DNA from: Labilithrix sp.
Lineage (GTDB): Bacteria > Myxococcota_A > Polyangia > Polyangiales > Polyangiaceae
Length of the DNA stretch: 64,000 bases
Assembly (NCBI GenBank): GCA_019637155.1
Contig: JAHBWE010000006.1
Location: forward strand, 310,001 to 374,000
Direction of reading: 5' to 3'
Position numbers and translations under genes: made by a program. Numbering within the stretch: the first letter of the stretch is position 1; each line of letters starts with the position of its first letter. Shown in pieces: positions 17,507 to 24,999 of this stretch. A model generated the notes under the pieces. It searched no databases. It had not been told where the DNA came from and saw only the letters and a program-made list of their open reading frames with translations.

Positions 17507-18391
17507 TCACCCAGAACGGACACCACTCCTCCTCTTCTTCGCCCTCTCCTTGCTCCTCTTCTTTTCCTCCCTCTCCTCGAGCGAACGCATCCGCTCGAGG
17601 AGCGTCGCCCCGGCGTCGCGGACGACGCGGGAGCGCGACGACTGCGCACGCGCGATCAAGCGGTGCCGTGTCTCGTCGTCGCCGAAGGCCGCGGAGTGCC
17701 ACAGCCAGTAGAGGATGTCGGGCATGTAGTCGGCGATCCGCGCCGGCGGCTTCGCGTCTTCTTCATCCTCCGAGGGCTCGGGCATCTCCTCGACGCGACC
17801 GCGAACGAGGAGCTCGGCGAGCCACAGCGCGCGACGCAGCCGCTCCGACGCGCGGAACGCGGTCTTCGGAAGCGCGGGCAGCGCCCCGAGCTTCGCGACG
17901 TCATCGTGCCACCCAAACGTCTCGACCCACTCGATCGGCGGCCACTCGGGCCAGTCGAGCACATGGCGCGCGGCATCGACGGCGCGCGCGAACGGCGCCG
18001 CCCGCCGGTCGCGATGCCACTTCTGGAACGCGTCGTACGCACCGAGGAAGAGCCGCGCATCGGTAGCGACGGGCCGCGAGAACCCTTCGCCGCGATCCCA
18101 CCACACGACGCGCTCCCCACCATCAGGCATGACATGCACGAAGAGGAGCCCTTCCCCTTCGTGCGAGAGCTCGAAGCACGCGGCGAGCAACTGAGCGACG
18201 GGCCAGATGGAGTTCTGATGCTCGGCGTGAGCAAGCACCTCCTCGAACGCATTCGCGCCCCCGAGCATCGTCTCGAGCGGCGGAAGAAACATCGACTTCC
18301 TCCTCGAATCCACGAGCCCCCGCTCCACGAGCACCCGAGGCGGCGCAAACCCAAACGCTTCCACGAACCGCGCCCGAACCGCAGCCGTCAT
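17507..18391 (-). CDS. Hypothetical cytoplasmic protein
   Basis: A 294-aa protein rich in Trp (WPEWPPIEWVETFGWHDD) with a very acidic patch (PEPSEDEEDAKPP) and a strongly charged Glu/Lys/Arg C-terminus (EEREEKKRSKERAKKRRSG). No signal peptide. The N-terminal half is loosely like SMI1/KNR4-type immunity or scaffold domains, but I cannot confirm it. A TAGGAT hexamer ends seven bases before the ATG with no Shine-Dalgarno, suggesting a leaderless transcript. It is divergent from tRNA-Pro. Confidence 0.66.
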   Translation of the reverse strand: MTAAVRARFVEAFGFAPPRVLVERGLVDSRRKSMFLPPLETMLGGANAFEEVLAHAEHQNSIWPVAQLLAACFELSHEGEGLLFVHVMPDGGERVVWWDRGEGFSRPVATDARLFLGAYDAFQKWHRDRRAAPFARAVDAARHVLDWPEWPPIEWVETFGWHDDVAKLGALPALPKTAFRASERLRRALWLAELLVRGRVEEMPEPSEDEEDAKPPARIADYMPDILYWLWHSAAFGDDETRHRLIARAQSSRSRVVRDAGATLLERMRSLEEREEKKRSKERAKKRRSGVRSG

Positions 18392-18458
18392 CGCCCCAAT
18401 CCTATACGCCGCCCCGTCGACGCCACACCACCCGCCGTGCTAAGAGATGCCCACTCCA

Positions 18459-18535
18459 CGGGGAGTCGCACAGTCCGGTAGTGCACAAGCTTTGGGTGCT
18501 TGTCGTCGCGGGTTCAAATCCCGCCTCCCCGACCA
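18459..18535 (+). tRNA. tRNA-Pro(UGG), integration target
   Basis: The 77 bases fold into a complete tRNA: acceptor CGGGGAG/CTCCCCG, D stem GCAC/GTGC, anticodon stem CAAGC/GCTTG around loop TTTGGGT with anticodon TGG (proline, codon CCA), T stem GCGGG/CCCGC around TTCAAAT, discriminator A and an encoded CCA. Its last 17 bases, TCCCGCCTCCCCGACCA, occur again at 20043-20059, so the gene is an attachment site that has been used by an integrating element. Confidence 0.96.
18519..18535 (+). repeat. Attachment site copy within tRNA-Pro (attL)
   Basis: The 3' end of the tRNA gene (T arm plus acceptor plus CCA), TCCCGCCTCCCCGACCA, is repeated exactly 1,524 bases downstream in the same orientation. 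Tyrosine recombinases commonly use this part of tRNA genes, and integration regenerates the tRNA while leaving a partial copy at the far end. Confidence 0.75.
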
Positions 18536-18603
18536 AGATTCCGCGGACTTCCGAGCTGGTTGGACGGCAGGGTGGACCGGTTCACGAGGAGCCGGACACC
18601 GAC

Positions 18604-18747
18604 GTGAGCCGTCTCACCCGCGCGATCGAGCGCGCGTCTGCGGCCGGCGAATGGGGCGTCGTCGAGTTGCTCGGCCGCCAGCTTGAAGTGCTGGCGCGCG
18701 GCCCCAACGTGGTCGACCTCGCGGATGCACGGCTTCGGAAGCGCTAG
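18604..18747 (+). CDS. Small hypothetical protein in the tRNA-Pro island (possibly truncated)
   Basis: An open frame encoding about 47 residues from GTG (VSRLTRAIERASAAGEWGVVELLGRQLEVLARG...). The frame is open further upstream into the tRNA, so this may be the tail of a longer gene cut by the integration event. Amphipathic and helical; no recognised domain. First gene inside the island. Confidence 0.4.
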   Translation: MSRLTRAIERASAAGEWGVVELLGRQLEVLARGPNVVDLADARLRKR

Positions 18748-19324
18748 GCTCATCGCGATGGTCGTCATGACGACGGAACGTGAAGACCTGCTTACCGCTG
18801 TTCGCGCTGCGATTGGTGCGGCCGCGCGTCTTCAAGGCGCGACGGAGATCGCATCTTCGTGTCGGCCCACGTGAAGCATCGCGAGACCGGACGGCGGCGG
18901 GTGTCGCTGCGCGGCCTGTTCCGCACGAGCGCTCATTCGCAGCGCGGAGCGGAGCGTGCGAGAGTCTGCACCGACGCCGCGTGATGCGGTGCAAGGTAAC
19001 CGTTCACGGGGTGGGTTGAGCGAGTTGGTCGCCGACCACGCCGACGCCGAAGAGCAGCGCGGCCGACGCCGGCCGAGCGGCAGCGGCCAGAGCGGCAGAA
19101 CGCCAACGGTGGACTCGATGAAGTATCGGACGGTGAAACCCGAGCCTCTGGACGTCTCGTGCAGTGCGCTCCCTGCCGACGCCGGCGCCGTCGGCCGTGT
19201 TGCTCCTGATGCGGCTGCTGACTGGCCCCGAGACGCGCCCGGAGTCTCGGGCGCTCGATGCGCACGAGTATCGCGCTGCACGCCGTCCATTCCGCGGGCG
19301 GGCGAGGCGCGCTACGCTGTGTTT
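18748..19324. other. Gene-poor part of the tRNA-Pro island
   Basis: Nearly 580 bases with no convincing gene. Short open frames exist on both strands but none has a start site, natural composition and a family resemblance together. The base composition is less GC-rich than the flanks. Best read as decayed cargo of the integrated element. Confidence 0.5.
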
Positions 19325-19537
19325 ATGGGGCTCCCCAAGCTCGTCGATGAAGCCATGGCTCTTCCGCCCGACGAACGGGAAGAGCTTGCAGCCATCCTGC
19401 TCGACTCCCTTGAGGCCCCGGCCGGGATCTCGATCGACGACGCGGAAGAGATCGACAGGCGGGCCGCCGCGGCGCTTTCGGGCGAGGATCCAGGCGTCCC
19501 CTGGGATGAGCTCCGAAAGAGGCTCGGCGGCGGTTGA
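19325..19537 (+). CDS. Putative addiction module antitoxin component
   Basis: A 70-aa protein with the hallmark of short antitoxins paired with ParE/RelE toxins (TIGR02574-like): ALPPDEREELAAILLDSLE near the N-terminus and a C-terminal GVPWDELRKRLGGG. It should bind and neutralise the toxin encoded immediately downstream, whose TTG start overlaps this stop codon (TTGA). A TACGCT hexamer ends six bases before the ATG, so the mRNA may be leaderless. The antitoxin frame is intact although the toxin frame is broken. Confidence 0.8.
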   Translation: MGLPKLVDEAMALPPDEREELAAILLDSLEAPAGISIDDAEEIDRRAAAALSGEDPGVPWDELRKRLGGG

Positions 19538-19834
19538 TTCGGTTCTCGGCCGGCGCGTCTCGCGAGCTTGAAAGCGGACTTTCGCCGCTACCAACGCCAG
19601 CGGGCCGGTCGAGGGCTCCGCTTCCTCGCGGCGATCGACGTGGCGCTGGTACGCATCGTCGCAGCGCCCCTGTCATTCCCTCTTCTTCGTCCGCCGCATG
19701 TCCGCTCGGCCAAGGTCGAACGATTCCCGTACCGCGTCGTGTTCCTCGTGACCGGAGAAGACGTCCGCGTCCTTGCCGTGGCTCACGGGCGTCGCCGTCC
19801 TGGCTACTGGCGTCGCCGGTTGCAAGAGCCGTGA
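19534..19834 (+). pseudogene. ParE/RelE-type toxin, frameshifted
   Basis: The start encodes IRFSAGASRELE, the expected N-terminus of a ParE-like toxin, but the family sequence then continues in another frame: ADFRRYQRQRAGRGLRFLAAID ... VERFPYRVVFLVTGEDVRVLAVAHGRRRPGYW to the end. The two halves join perfectly if one A is removed from the AAA run at 19571-19573. The toxin is therefore probably inactive unless ribosomes slip there or the base is a sequencing error. Overlaps the antitoxin stop by four bases. Confidence 0.8.
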
Positions 19835-20042
19835 GATCGTCCGATCGAGCAGCTCGGACGCCTCCTCGACGTGTCCCGCCAACCATCGAGCAGCCTCGTC
19901 TGCCGTTCACGTCCCGTTCACATGACTTCCGCACTTCGTGGAACGCGGCGGCACTTCGTGCACCTCTGCGGCCAGCCTCGCGACCGCGCGGAACGCGCGA
20001 TCCATCGTTCCTTCGGGCCGATCTCGCACAGCCCGCGTCAGC
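19835..20042. other. Distal end of the tRNA-Pro island
   Basis: No gene is recognisable between the broken toxin and the att repeat. The minus-strand frame that includes the integrase-like segment further right runs through here to a stop at 19907, and its tail (EVHEVPPRSTKCGSHVNGT) might be a degraded integrase C-terminus, but this could not be confirmed. Confidence 0.35.
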
Positions 20043-20059
20043 TCCCGCCTCCCCGACCA
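20043..20059 (+). repeat. Direct repeat of tRNA-Pro 3' end (attR)
   Basis: TCCCGCCTCCCCGACCA here is identical to the last 17 bases of the tRNA-Pro gene and in the same orientation. It marks the outer end of the integrated segment that begins after the tRNA. There is no upstream cloverleaf, so this is a partial copy and not a second tRNA. Confidence 0.78.
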
Positions 20060-20294
20060 TCCGCACCCGCGAGCCCGGTCTTTCACGGGGTCGCGTGCGG
20101 TTGCGGATTTCTCACGAGACAGGAATGGACGATCGGAGCGGGGACGGGAGCGATGCTCGCGCCAAGCGACGCAACACGAATCGGTGTGCTCGGACCCTTC
20201 ACCTGGCTGAAGGGCGACGCTCTCGTGCATCCCTGGATCTTCGACGCGGTGGAGGCGGGGCGCTGCGGCGTCTATCGGCGTGCCGCCGTGCGCG

Positions 20295-20455
20295 CTCGTG
20301 ACGACCCGCGCGAGCGGGAGCTCGCCGGCGCACGCGGCCCTGAGCACCGGCAGGAGCGGCGCCGCGATCGGCACGTCGCGGATCGAGTGCTTCGACTTCT
20401 CCGCCCCGTCACCAAGACTGGCTTCGCAGCGCCCTGACGAGGAGGTCGGCTGCAA
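20295..20455 (-). pseudogene. Tyrosine recombinase (phage-type integrase) remnant
   Basis: The minus strand encodes EKSKHSIRDVPIAAPLLPVLRAA, which fits the segment of tyrosine recombinases between the first catalytic Arg and the catalytic Lys/His (typically TKTxxSxRxVPLxPxLLxxL). The catalytic HxxR and Tyr regions are not recognisable, so it is a fragment. It lies just outside the attR copy, as if an older element at the same tRNA had been pushed outward by a later insertion. Confidence 0.42.
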
Positions 20456-20547
20456 GCCGCTCGACGGAGACCTCTCCCATCGCGGTCGCCGGAGCGATCG
20501 GTCGACGTCGCGACCTTCTTGGTCGCGTCGGTCTATTCTGGGGATGC

Positions 20548-21477
20548 ATGTCTCTCTATGAGCACTTCACGAAGGTGGGGCCGAGCGGTTTTGGCTATGG
20601 CTCTACGGCGGAGCAGGTGACGGAAGGTCTCTCGCTCGCGGGGAAGACCTTCCTCGTCACCGGATGCAACTCTGGCCTCGGCCTGGAGACGATGCGCGTG
20701 CTCGCGCTCCGCGGGGCTCGGGTCGTCGGGACCGCTCGCACCGAAGCAAAGGCGAGGGAGGCCGACGCGCGTGTGACGGGGGGCGAGGTCGTTCCCGTCG
20801 CCTGTGAGCTCGCCGATGCGCCGAGCATCCATCGCTGCATCGAGGCGGTGAAGGCACATGGGTTCGCGCTCGACGCGATTGTCTGCAATGCGGGGATCAT
20901 GGCGCTGCCGAAGCTCGAGAAGGCCTACGGGTACGAGCTCCAGTTCATCACCAATCACGTCGGTCACTTCATGCTGGTCAACGGGCTCCTCGACCAGCTC
21001 ACCGATACCGGTCGCGTCGTGATGTTGAGCAGCGACGCACACAAGCGGGCGCCTCGCGGCGGCATCGACTTCGACAACCTCGACGGCTCGCGGGGCTACA
21101 GCTCCTTCGGCGCCTATGGCCGCTCGAAGATCGCGAACATCCTCTTCGCCCTCGAGCTCTCGAATCGCCTCCGCGGCACGAAGCGCACCGCGAACTCCCT
21201 CCACCCCGGCGTCATCGATACGAACCTCGCTCGCAACATGAACCCGCTCGTCGGCGCCTTCTATGCTGTCGCCGGTCCGCTCGCGCTGAAGAGCATCCCG
21301 CAGGGCGCCGCGACGCAGGTCTTCGTCGCGACACATCCGTCCCTCGAAGGCGTCTCGGGCAAGTACTTCTCGAACTGCAACGTCGCCCGTCCGCGCCGCG
21401 ACGGCACCGACGAAGCGACCGCGAAGAAGCTCTGGACGGTCACCGAGGAGATCGTCGCGAAGCTCCCGCGCGAATAG
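20548..21477 (+). CDS. Short-chain dehydrogenase/reductase (retinol dehydrogenase-like)
   Basis: A 309-aa NAD(P)-dependent SDR oxidoreductase. Cofactor motif TGCNSGLG at about residues 38-45, the NAG motif (VCNAGIMALPK), catalytic Ser in VVMLSSDAH and the YGRSK (Y-x3-K) active site are all present. The N-terminal extension and the PGVIDTNLAR segment resemble the retinol dehydrogenase/WWOX-type group. Substrate unknown. TATTCT ends eight bases before the ATG with no strong ribosome binding site. It is the first intact gene after the tRNA-Pro island. Confidence 0.9.
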   Translation: MSLYEHFTKVGPSGFGYGSTAEQVTEGLSLAGKTFLVTGCNSGLGLETMRVLALRGARVVGTARTEAKAREADARVTGGEVVPVACELADAPSIHRCIEAVKAHGFALDAIVCNAGIMALPKLEKAYGYELQFITNHVGHFMLVNGLLDQLTDTGRVVMLSSDAHKRAPRGGIDFDNLDGSRGYSSFGAYGRSKIANILFALELSNRLRGTKRTANSLHPGVIDTNLARNMNPLVGAFYAVAGPLALKSIPQGAATQVFVATHPSLEGVSGKYFSNCNVARPRRDGTDEATAKKLWTVTEEIVAKLPRE

Positions 21478-21496
21478 ACTCCCCGCGCGCGGGTGA

Positions 21497-21635
21497 GATC
21501 ACGCCAACGACTTCGCGACGGGCGAGTCGGTGTGCAACGGCGACAGCGGCGGTCCGCTCTTCGACGCGAATGGCCTCATCCTCGGCACGCCCACGCGTTC
21601 GCCTGGCGCCGTCGGCGTTCGCTTTCGTCGCGCGA
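21497..21635 (+). pseudogene. Trypsin-like (S1) protease fragment
   Basis: A 46-residue open stretch after a stop codon at 21494 reads DHANDFATGESVCNGDSGGP then LFDANGLILG. CNGDSGGP is the catalytic-serine motif of S1 peptidases. Nothing upstream encodes the His or Asp parts, and the match stops where the neighbouring TPM gene begins, so this is an isolated 3' remnant. Confidence 0.6.
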
Positions 21636-22877
21636 TCAGTAGCTGTCGCTTGCGCCGCCGCCGCCCGAGCGGCCTCCGCCGCCGGAGTAGCTCGTGTCGG
21701 TCGACGTCGACGTGTTCGACGTATCGGAAGAGAAGGACGAGTACGACGTGGCGGCGTCGGACGACGACGGCTCGTAGCCGGAATACTCGCCTCGACGCAC
21801 CGCCCAGATCACGAACCAGATGAGCGCCCCGACGAACAGAGCGAGCGCGACGATGACGACGATCAGGGCTGTGTTGCTCCGCTTTGCGTCGGCGGCGTTC
21901 TCTGCTGTCTGTGCGGCCGCCCGCTCGCTCTCCGCGCGCGCGAACGCGATCTGTTCGCGCGCGACTGCGCGGACGGCCTCCTCGACCGAGGGCGCGGAGC
22001 GTACGGCCGCCTCGAAGCGCGGTCCGAGTGTCTTCACCCGTTCGTGCTGGATCACCGTGATCGGGCGCACCGCGGCGGCGCGGGGCGTGACGCCGATGAT
22101 GACGAGCATCGGGTCGGCGTCGAGCCGCGCCTTCATTCGCAGCTGACGCATCTCGGCGTGGGCCTTGGACCAGGACGGGGCGTTGGCGGCGCGCACGTGC
22201 GGCTCGAGGTTCGGGAGGCCCGGTACGATGACGATCGCGATGTTGCTGAAGAGCGTGCCCTCGCGCGCGATCTCCTCCTCGAGCGTCGCGACGACCGAGT
22301 CTCCGAGCGTCCCCGCCTCGGCGATGACGTACATCCCGCGCGCGTAGGGCGCTGCGTGGAGCGACGCGGGCGGCGGAGGAAGAGCGCGCTCGTCGAGCAC
22401 GGCCTCGATCGCGTCGAGCGTCGCCTCGATTCCCTCTCGGAAGCGGTCCTGTTTCAAGTACGGCCCGAGTCGCTCGCGCAGGATGCGCCCGCACTCGACG
22501 TCGGTGAGCAGGTGGCCGACGCCCTTGCCCGTCTCGATCCGTGTCTTGCGTTCGTTCGGCGCGATCGCGAGAAGCACGCCGTTGTCCTTCCCCTTCTTCC
22601 CGATACCCCACGTGTTGAACGTCCGGTACGCGACGTCCTCTATCGACTCGTCACCGAGCGAGCCGATGAGCAGCACCGCGATCTCGTTGCCCGTTCGGTT
22701 GCGGTAGGCGGTGATGCGCGTCTCGAGGGCCGCGTCGTCGGTCGGGGAGAGCTTGCCCGCCGTGTCGGTCACGGCATCCTGCATCGCCGGCACGTTCGTG
22801 GTGCTCGATCGCGAGCACGCGACGAGGAGGACGAGCGCGAGCGCCGCGAGCGCCGCCATGACGCGCTTCAAACTCAC
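21636..22877 (-). CDS. TPM domain lipoprotein with transmembrane helix and Gly/Ser-rich tail
   Basis: A 413-aa protein of the YgcG/TPM type. Signal peptide with lipobox LLVAC (Cys about 21); TPM domain at about 30-160 (AVTDTAGKLSPTDDAALETRI, GNEIAVLLIGSL, WGIGKKGKDNGVLLAIAPNERKTRIETGKGV); a second, degenerate domain of similar type at about 180-310; one transmembrane helix at about 340-365; and a C-terminal tail of Ser/Thr then GGGGRSGGGG, typical of this family. TPM proteins are implicated in envelope or photosystem maintenance. Its ATG overlaps the stop of the upstream repeat-protein gene (ATGA). Confidence 0.85.
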   Translation of the reverse strand: MSLKRVMAALAALALVLLVACSRSSTTNVPAMQDAVTDTAGKLSPTDDAALETRITAYRNRTGNEIAVLLIGSLGDESIEDVAYRTFNTWGIGKKGKDNGVLLAIAPNERKTRIETGKGVGHLLTDVECGRILRERLGPYLKQDRFREGIEATLDAIEAVLDERALPPPPASLHAAPYARGMYVIAEAGTLGDSVVATLEEEIAREGTLFSNIAIVIVPGLPNLEPHVRAANAPSWSKAHAEMRQLRMKARLDADPMLVIIGVTPRAAAVRPITVIQHERVKTLGPRFEAAVRSAPSVEEAVRAVAREQIAFARAESERAAAQTAENAADAKRSNTALIVVIVALALFVGALIWFVIWAVRRGEYSGYEPSSSDAATSYSSFSSDTSNTSTSTDTSYSGGGGRSGGGGASDSY

Positions 22878-23887
22878 GATAGCCTCAGGTCCGCGAAGCG
22901 GGCGCGGAGGGCGGCGGCGTCCTCCGGCTCGATGTCCGCGCGCTCGAGCACGAGGCGGAGCCGGCGCGGGAGACTCCCACGCGCCAGCGCGCGATGGCCT
23001 TCGGAGGTCGAGCCGCAGGCGGTGAGGTCGAGCTCCTCGAGGTCGGCGAGCGCTTCGGACGCGGCGAGGACCTCCACGCCCGCGTCACCGAAGCGATTGC
23101 CATTTAGCGAGAGCGAGCGGAGCGGGCGCTCATTGGCCACGATGGCGGCGACGTCCGCGACTGCCAAATTGCAAAAGGACAATTCGAGACGAAGCAGCGA
23201 TGGGCATACTTCGAAGAGCGCCGGAGCGAGGCCCGACATGTCGTCGTCGAAGACGGCCAGGCTCCGGAGCGCGCCGGTGCGCGTCGCGCGGAGGATCGTC
23301 GTGAGCGCGTCGCGTCCGAGCTCGCTCTTGACGAAGCGGAGCGCCTCGAGACGCGCGAGCGGCGGCCAGCCGGCGAGCGCCTCCGCGTTCTCGGCGCCGA
23401 CCGCGCCGTTGAAGACGACCTTCCGGAGGAGGACGAGGTGCTCGCGGCGGAGCGAGCGCGTCAGCTCGAAGACGAGCCGCGGCGAGCATTGCCACAGCAC
23501 GAGCTCGCGGAGGACGTAGTGGAACAAGGGATCGCGCGTGAGCTCGCGCTCGCCGCCGGCGCGGAGGAGCGCGCGCGTCGCGAAGCCGCGGTGGAGCTGC
23601 GCGCTCACGTTCGGCGCGGCGCGACCGAAGGCCTCTCCGAGCTCGCCTTGCCGCGCGAGGAGGCGAGCGCGTTCCTCCGTCTCGTCGCGCGAGAGCGGGC
23701 CCATGCCTTCGAGCGCGGAGAGCCGGAGCTGCACGGCGATCATCTCGCCGCGCGGATCGCCGCGCGTGAGGAGCGTGTCGGCGTAGACGGCGCGCGGCGC
23801 GTCGTCGTTCGGCACGGCGCGGATGGCCGCGAGCAACGGAGCATCGTCCGCGAGCTCGTCGCGGCGCTTCGTCGAGCGAGTCGCCAT
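22874..23887 (-). CDS. Leucine-rich-repeat protein with TIGR02996-like N-terminus
   Basis: A 337-aa cytoplasmic protein. The N-terminus (APLLAAIRAVPNDDAPRAVYADTLLTRGDPRGEMIAVQLRL) is the repeat-companion domain common in myxobacteria and planctomycetes (TIGR02996). The rest contains leucine-rich repeats (LLRLELSFCNLAVADVAAIV, LRSLSLNGNRFGDAGVEVLA, LEELDLTACG). Such proteins mediate protein-protein contacts. The ATG used is 15 codons inside the longest frame, where the family N-terminus begins; TACGAT ends nine bases before it. Coupled to the TPM gene by a four-base overlap. Confidence 0.83.
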   Translation of the reverse strand: MATRSTKRRDELADDAPLLAAIRAVPNDDAPRAVYADTLLTRGDPRGEMIAVQLRLSALEGMGPLSRDETEERARLLARQGELGEAFGRAAPNVSAQLHRGFATRALLRAGGERELTRDPLFHYVLRELVLWQCSPRLVFELTRSLRREHLVLLRKVVFNGAVGAENAEALAGWPPLARLEALRFVKSELGRDALTTILRATRTGALRSLAVFDDDMSGLAPALFEVCPSLLRLELSFCNLAVADVAAIVANERPLRSLSLNGNRFGDAGVEVLAASEALADLEELDLTACGSTSEGHRALARGSLPRRLRLVLERADIEPEDAAALRARFADLRLS

Positions 23888-23950
23888 GGCGTGCCGATCG
23901 TACGGTACCTGTCGCCATCGTGGTGGGAGCAAGCGCTATGCTTTCTCTCG

Positions 23951-24367
23951 ATGAACGCTCGCCGCCTCGTCCTCCTGATCGCCGGTACCACGCTCTTCGC
24001 CGTGACCGCGTATGCGTGCGGCGGGCAGATCGATCCCGATCCCGATCCGGATCCGACCGGATCGGGCGTGTCCAGGTCGCAGCGTGGCGAGAACGACGAC
24101 ATCGAGCGCAAGGACGACTCGCCGCCGCCGGCGTCGAGCTGCGTGCTCCGCGGCGGGAGCTCCTCGGGGACCTCCGACTTTCCGCAGTCCTACTGCGAGA
24201 GCGTGAGCCTCTACCAGTGTGGCGCCGAGACGAGGGCGCTCTCGTGCAAGTGCGCCGCGAAGAAGGGGACGTGCAGCTGCAACGGCGAGAGCTTCGCGAT
24301 CGACTGCAACGGCGCGTGCGCTCCGAGCGGCGATGTGTATGCAAGGTGCAACCTTCCTCCGCCGTAG
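23951..24367 (+). CDS. Secreted Cys-rich protein, paralogue of the gene at 35189
   Basis: A 138-aa exported protein. A signal peptide (RRLVLLIAGTTLFAVTAYAC) is followed by a DPDPDPDP acidic stretch, a charged linker and a Cys-rich domain with about ten cysteines (SCVLRGG, YCES, YQCG, LSCKC, TCSCNG, DCNGACAP, RCNLP). The same order, including the TCSCNG and final CNLP, is found in the protein at 35189. Disulfide-stabilised surface or matrix protein; function unknown. TATGCT ends eight bases before the ATG, so probably leaderless. Confidence 0.72.
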   Translation: MNARRLVLLIAGTTLFAVTAYACGGQIDPDPDPDPTGSGVSRSQRGENDDIERKDDSPPPASSCVLRGGSSSGTSDFPQSYCESVSLYQCGAETRALSCKCAAKKGTCSCNGESFAIDCNGACAPSGDVYARCNLPPP

Positions 24368-24389
24368 AGGAGCTACTTTGCGGCGTGCC

Positions 24390-24785
24390 GAGCGCGTTCG
24401 AGGTCGAGAGCCAGTAGGCCGCGGTCGACGCGACGCGGAGGCGGCCGATGCCCGTGCCGTACGGGACCGCCGCGATCGTCTTCGTCGACGTGCCGTCGAG
24501 CGCGAAGGCGCGGACCAGGCGGCGTAGAGCGTCGTGCCGTCGAGGACGACGGCGTCGAAGATCGGGCACGCGGTGCCGGCGACGACGACGGTGGCGGTCG
24601 CGTTCGACGCGGCGTTGATCGGCGCGCGGACGATGCCTTCTCGGTGCGCGTGTAGACGTCGGCGCCGCTGGTCGCGATGCCGCCCGCCGTCATCGGCACC
24701 TTGTCCTGGATGAAGTCGACGCTCGCGCTCTCTTCGGCTCGTCCTCGTTCGGATTCGCCGTCTCGTTGCCGGGCCCGTGAAGCAG
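24390..24785 (-). pseudogene. Beta-propeller-like lipoprotein gene, multiply frameshifted
   Basis: Reading the minus strand, a coherent repeat protein appears in pieces: NETANPNEDEP, then VDFIQDKVPMTAGGIATSGADVYT, then IVRAPINAASNATATVVVAG and CPIFDAVVLDGTTLYAAW, then RAFALDGTSTKTIAAVPYG and GIGRLRVASTAAYWLSTS. The breaks are near 24740, 24637 and 24515. The repeated pattern of a loop plus xLYxx strand resembles the beta-propeller lipoproteins common in myxobacteria. Start and end are missing: a decayed fragment. Confidence 0.55.
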
Positions 24786-24999
24786 GGGTGTGCCGATGTG
24801 GGCGCGCTTAAATCCTCAAAGAGGCCGCGGCTTTCAGGATGCAGATCGTGGCCAGGTGATCGAAACGTAATCGGGTGTAGGTCGATGGCGCGTGGATCGC
24901 GGCGGGGCTTGGTTGTCGCCACGCGGAGACGAGACAACTACCTAATTCGGCGGATCCGCGTGGCGAGGCGCGGGCACGGTCGCTGCTCTTCGTCCTCGC

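Noticed and set aside
18758..18874. A 39-codon frame with a plausible ATG in the tRNA-Pro island
   Set aside because: Very short, no recognisable family and no ribosome binding site; likely chance in decayed sequence.
20043..20059. A second tRNA-Pro gene at the attR repeat
   Set aside because: Only the last 17 bases match; no D or anticodon arm lies upstream.
21530..21823. Longer protein from the GDSGGP fragment
   Set aside because: Beyond about 21635 the frame is only the Arg/Ser-rich shadow of the TPM gene on the other strand.
24826..24900. Minus-strand segment reading RLRFDHLATICILKAAASLRI, resembling a transposase C-terminus
   Set aside because: Too short and too weak to assign; no catalytic motif, terminal repeat or neighbouring transposase sequence is present.
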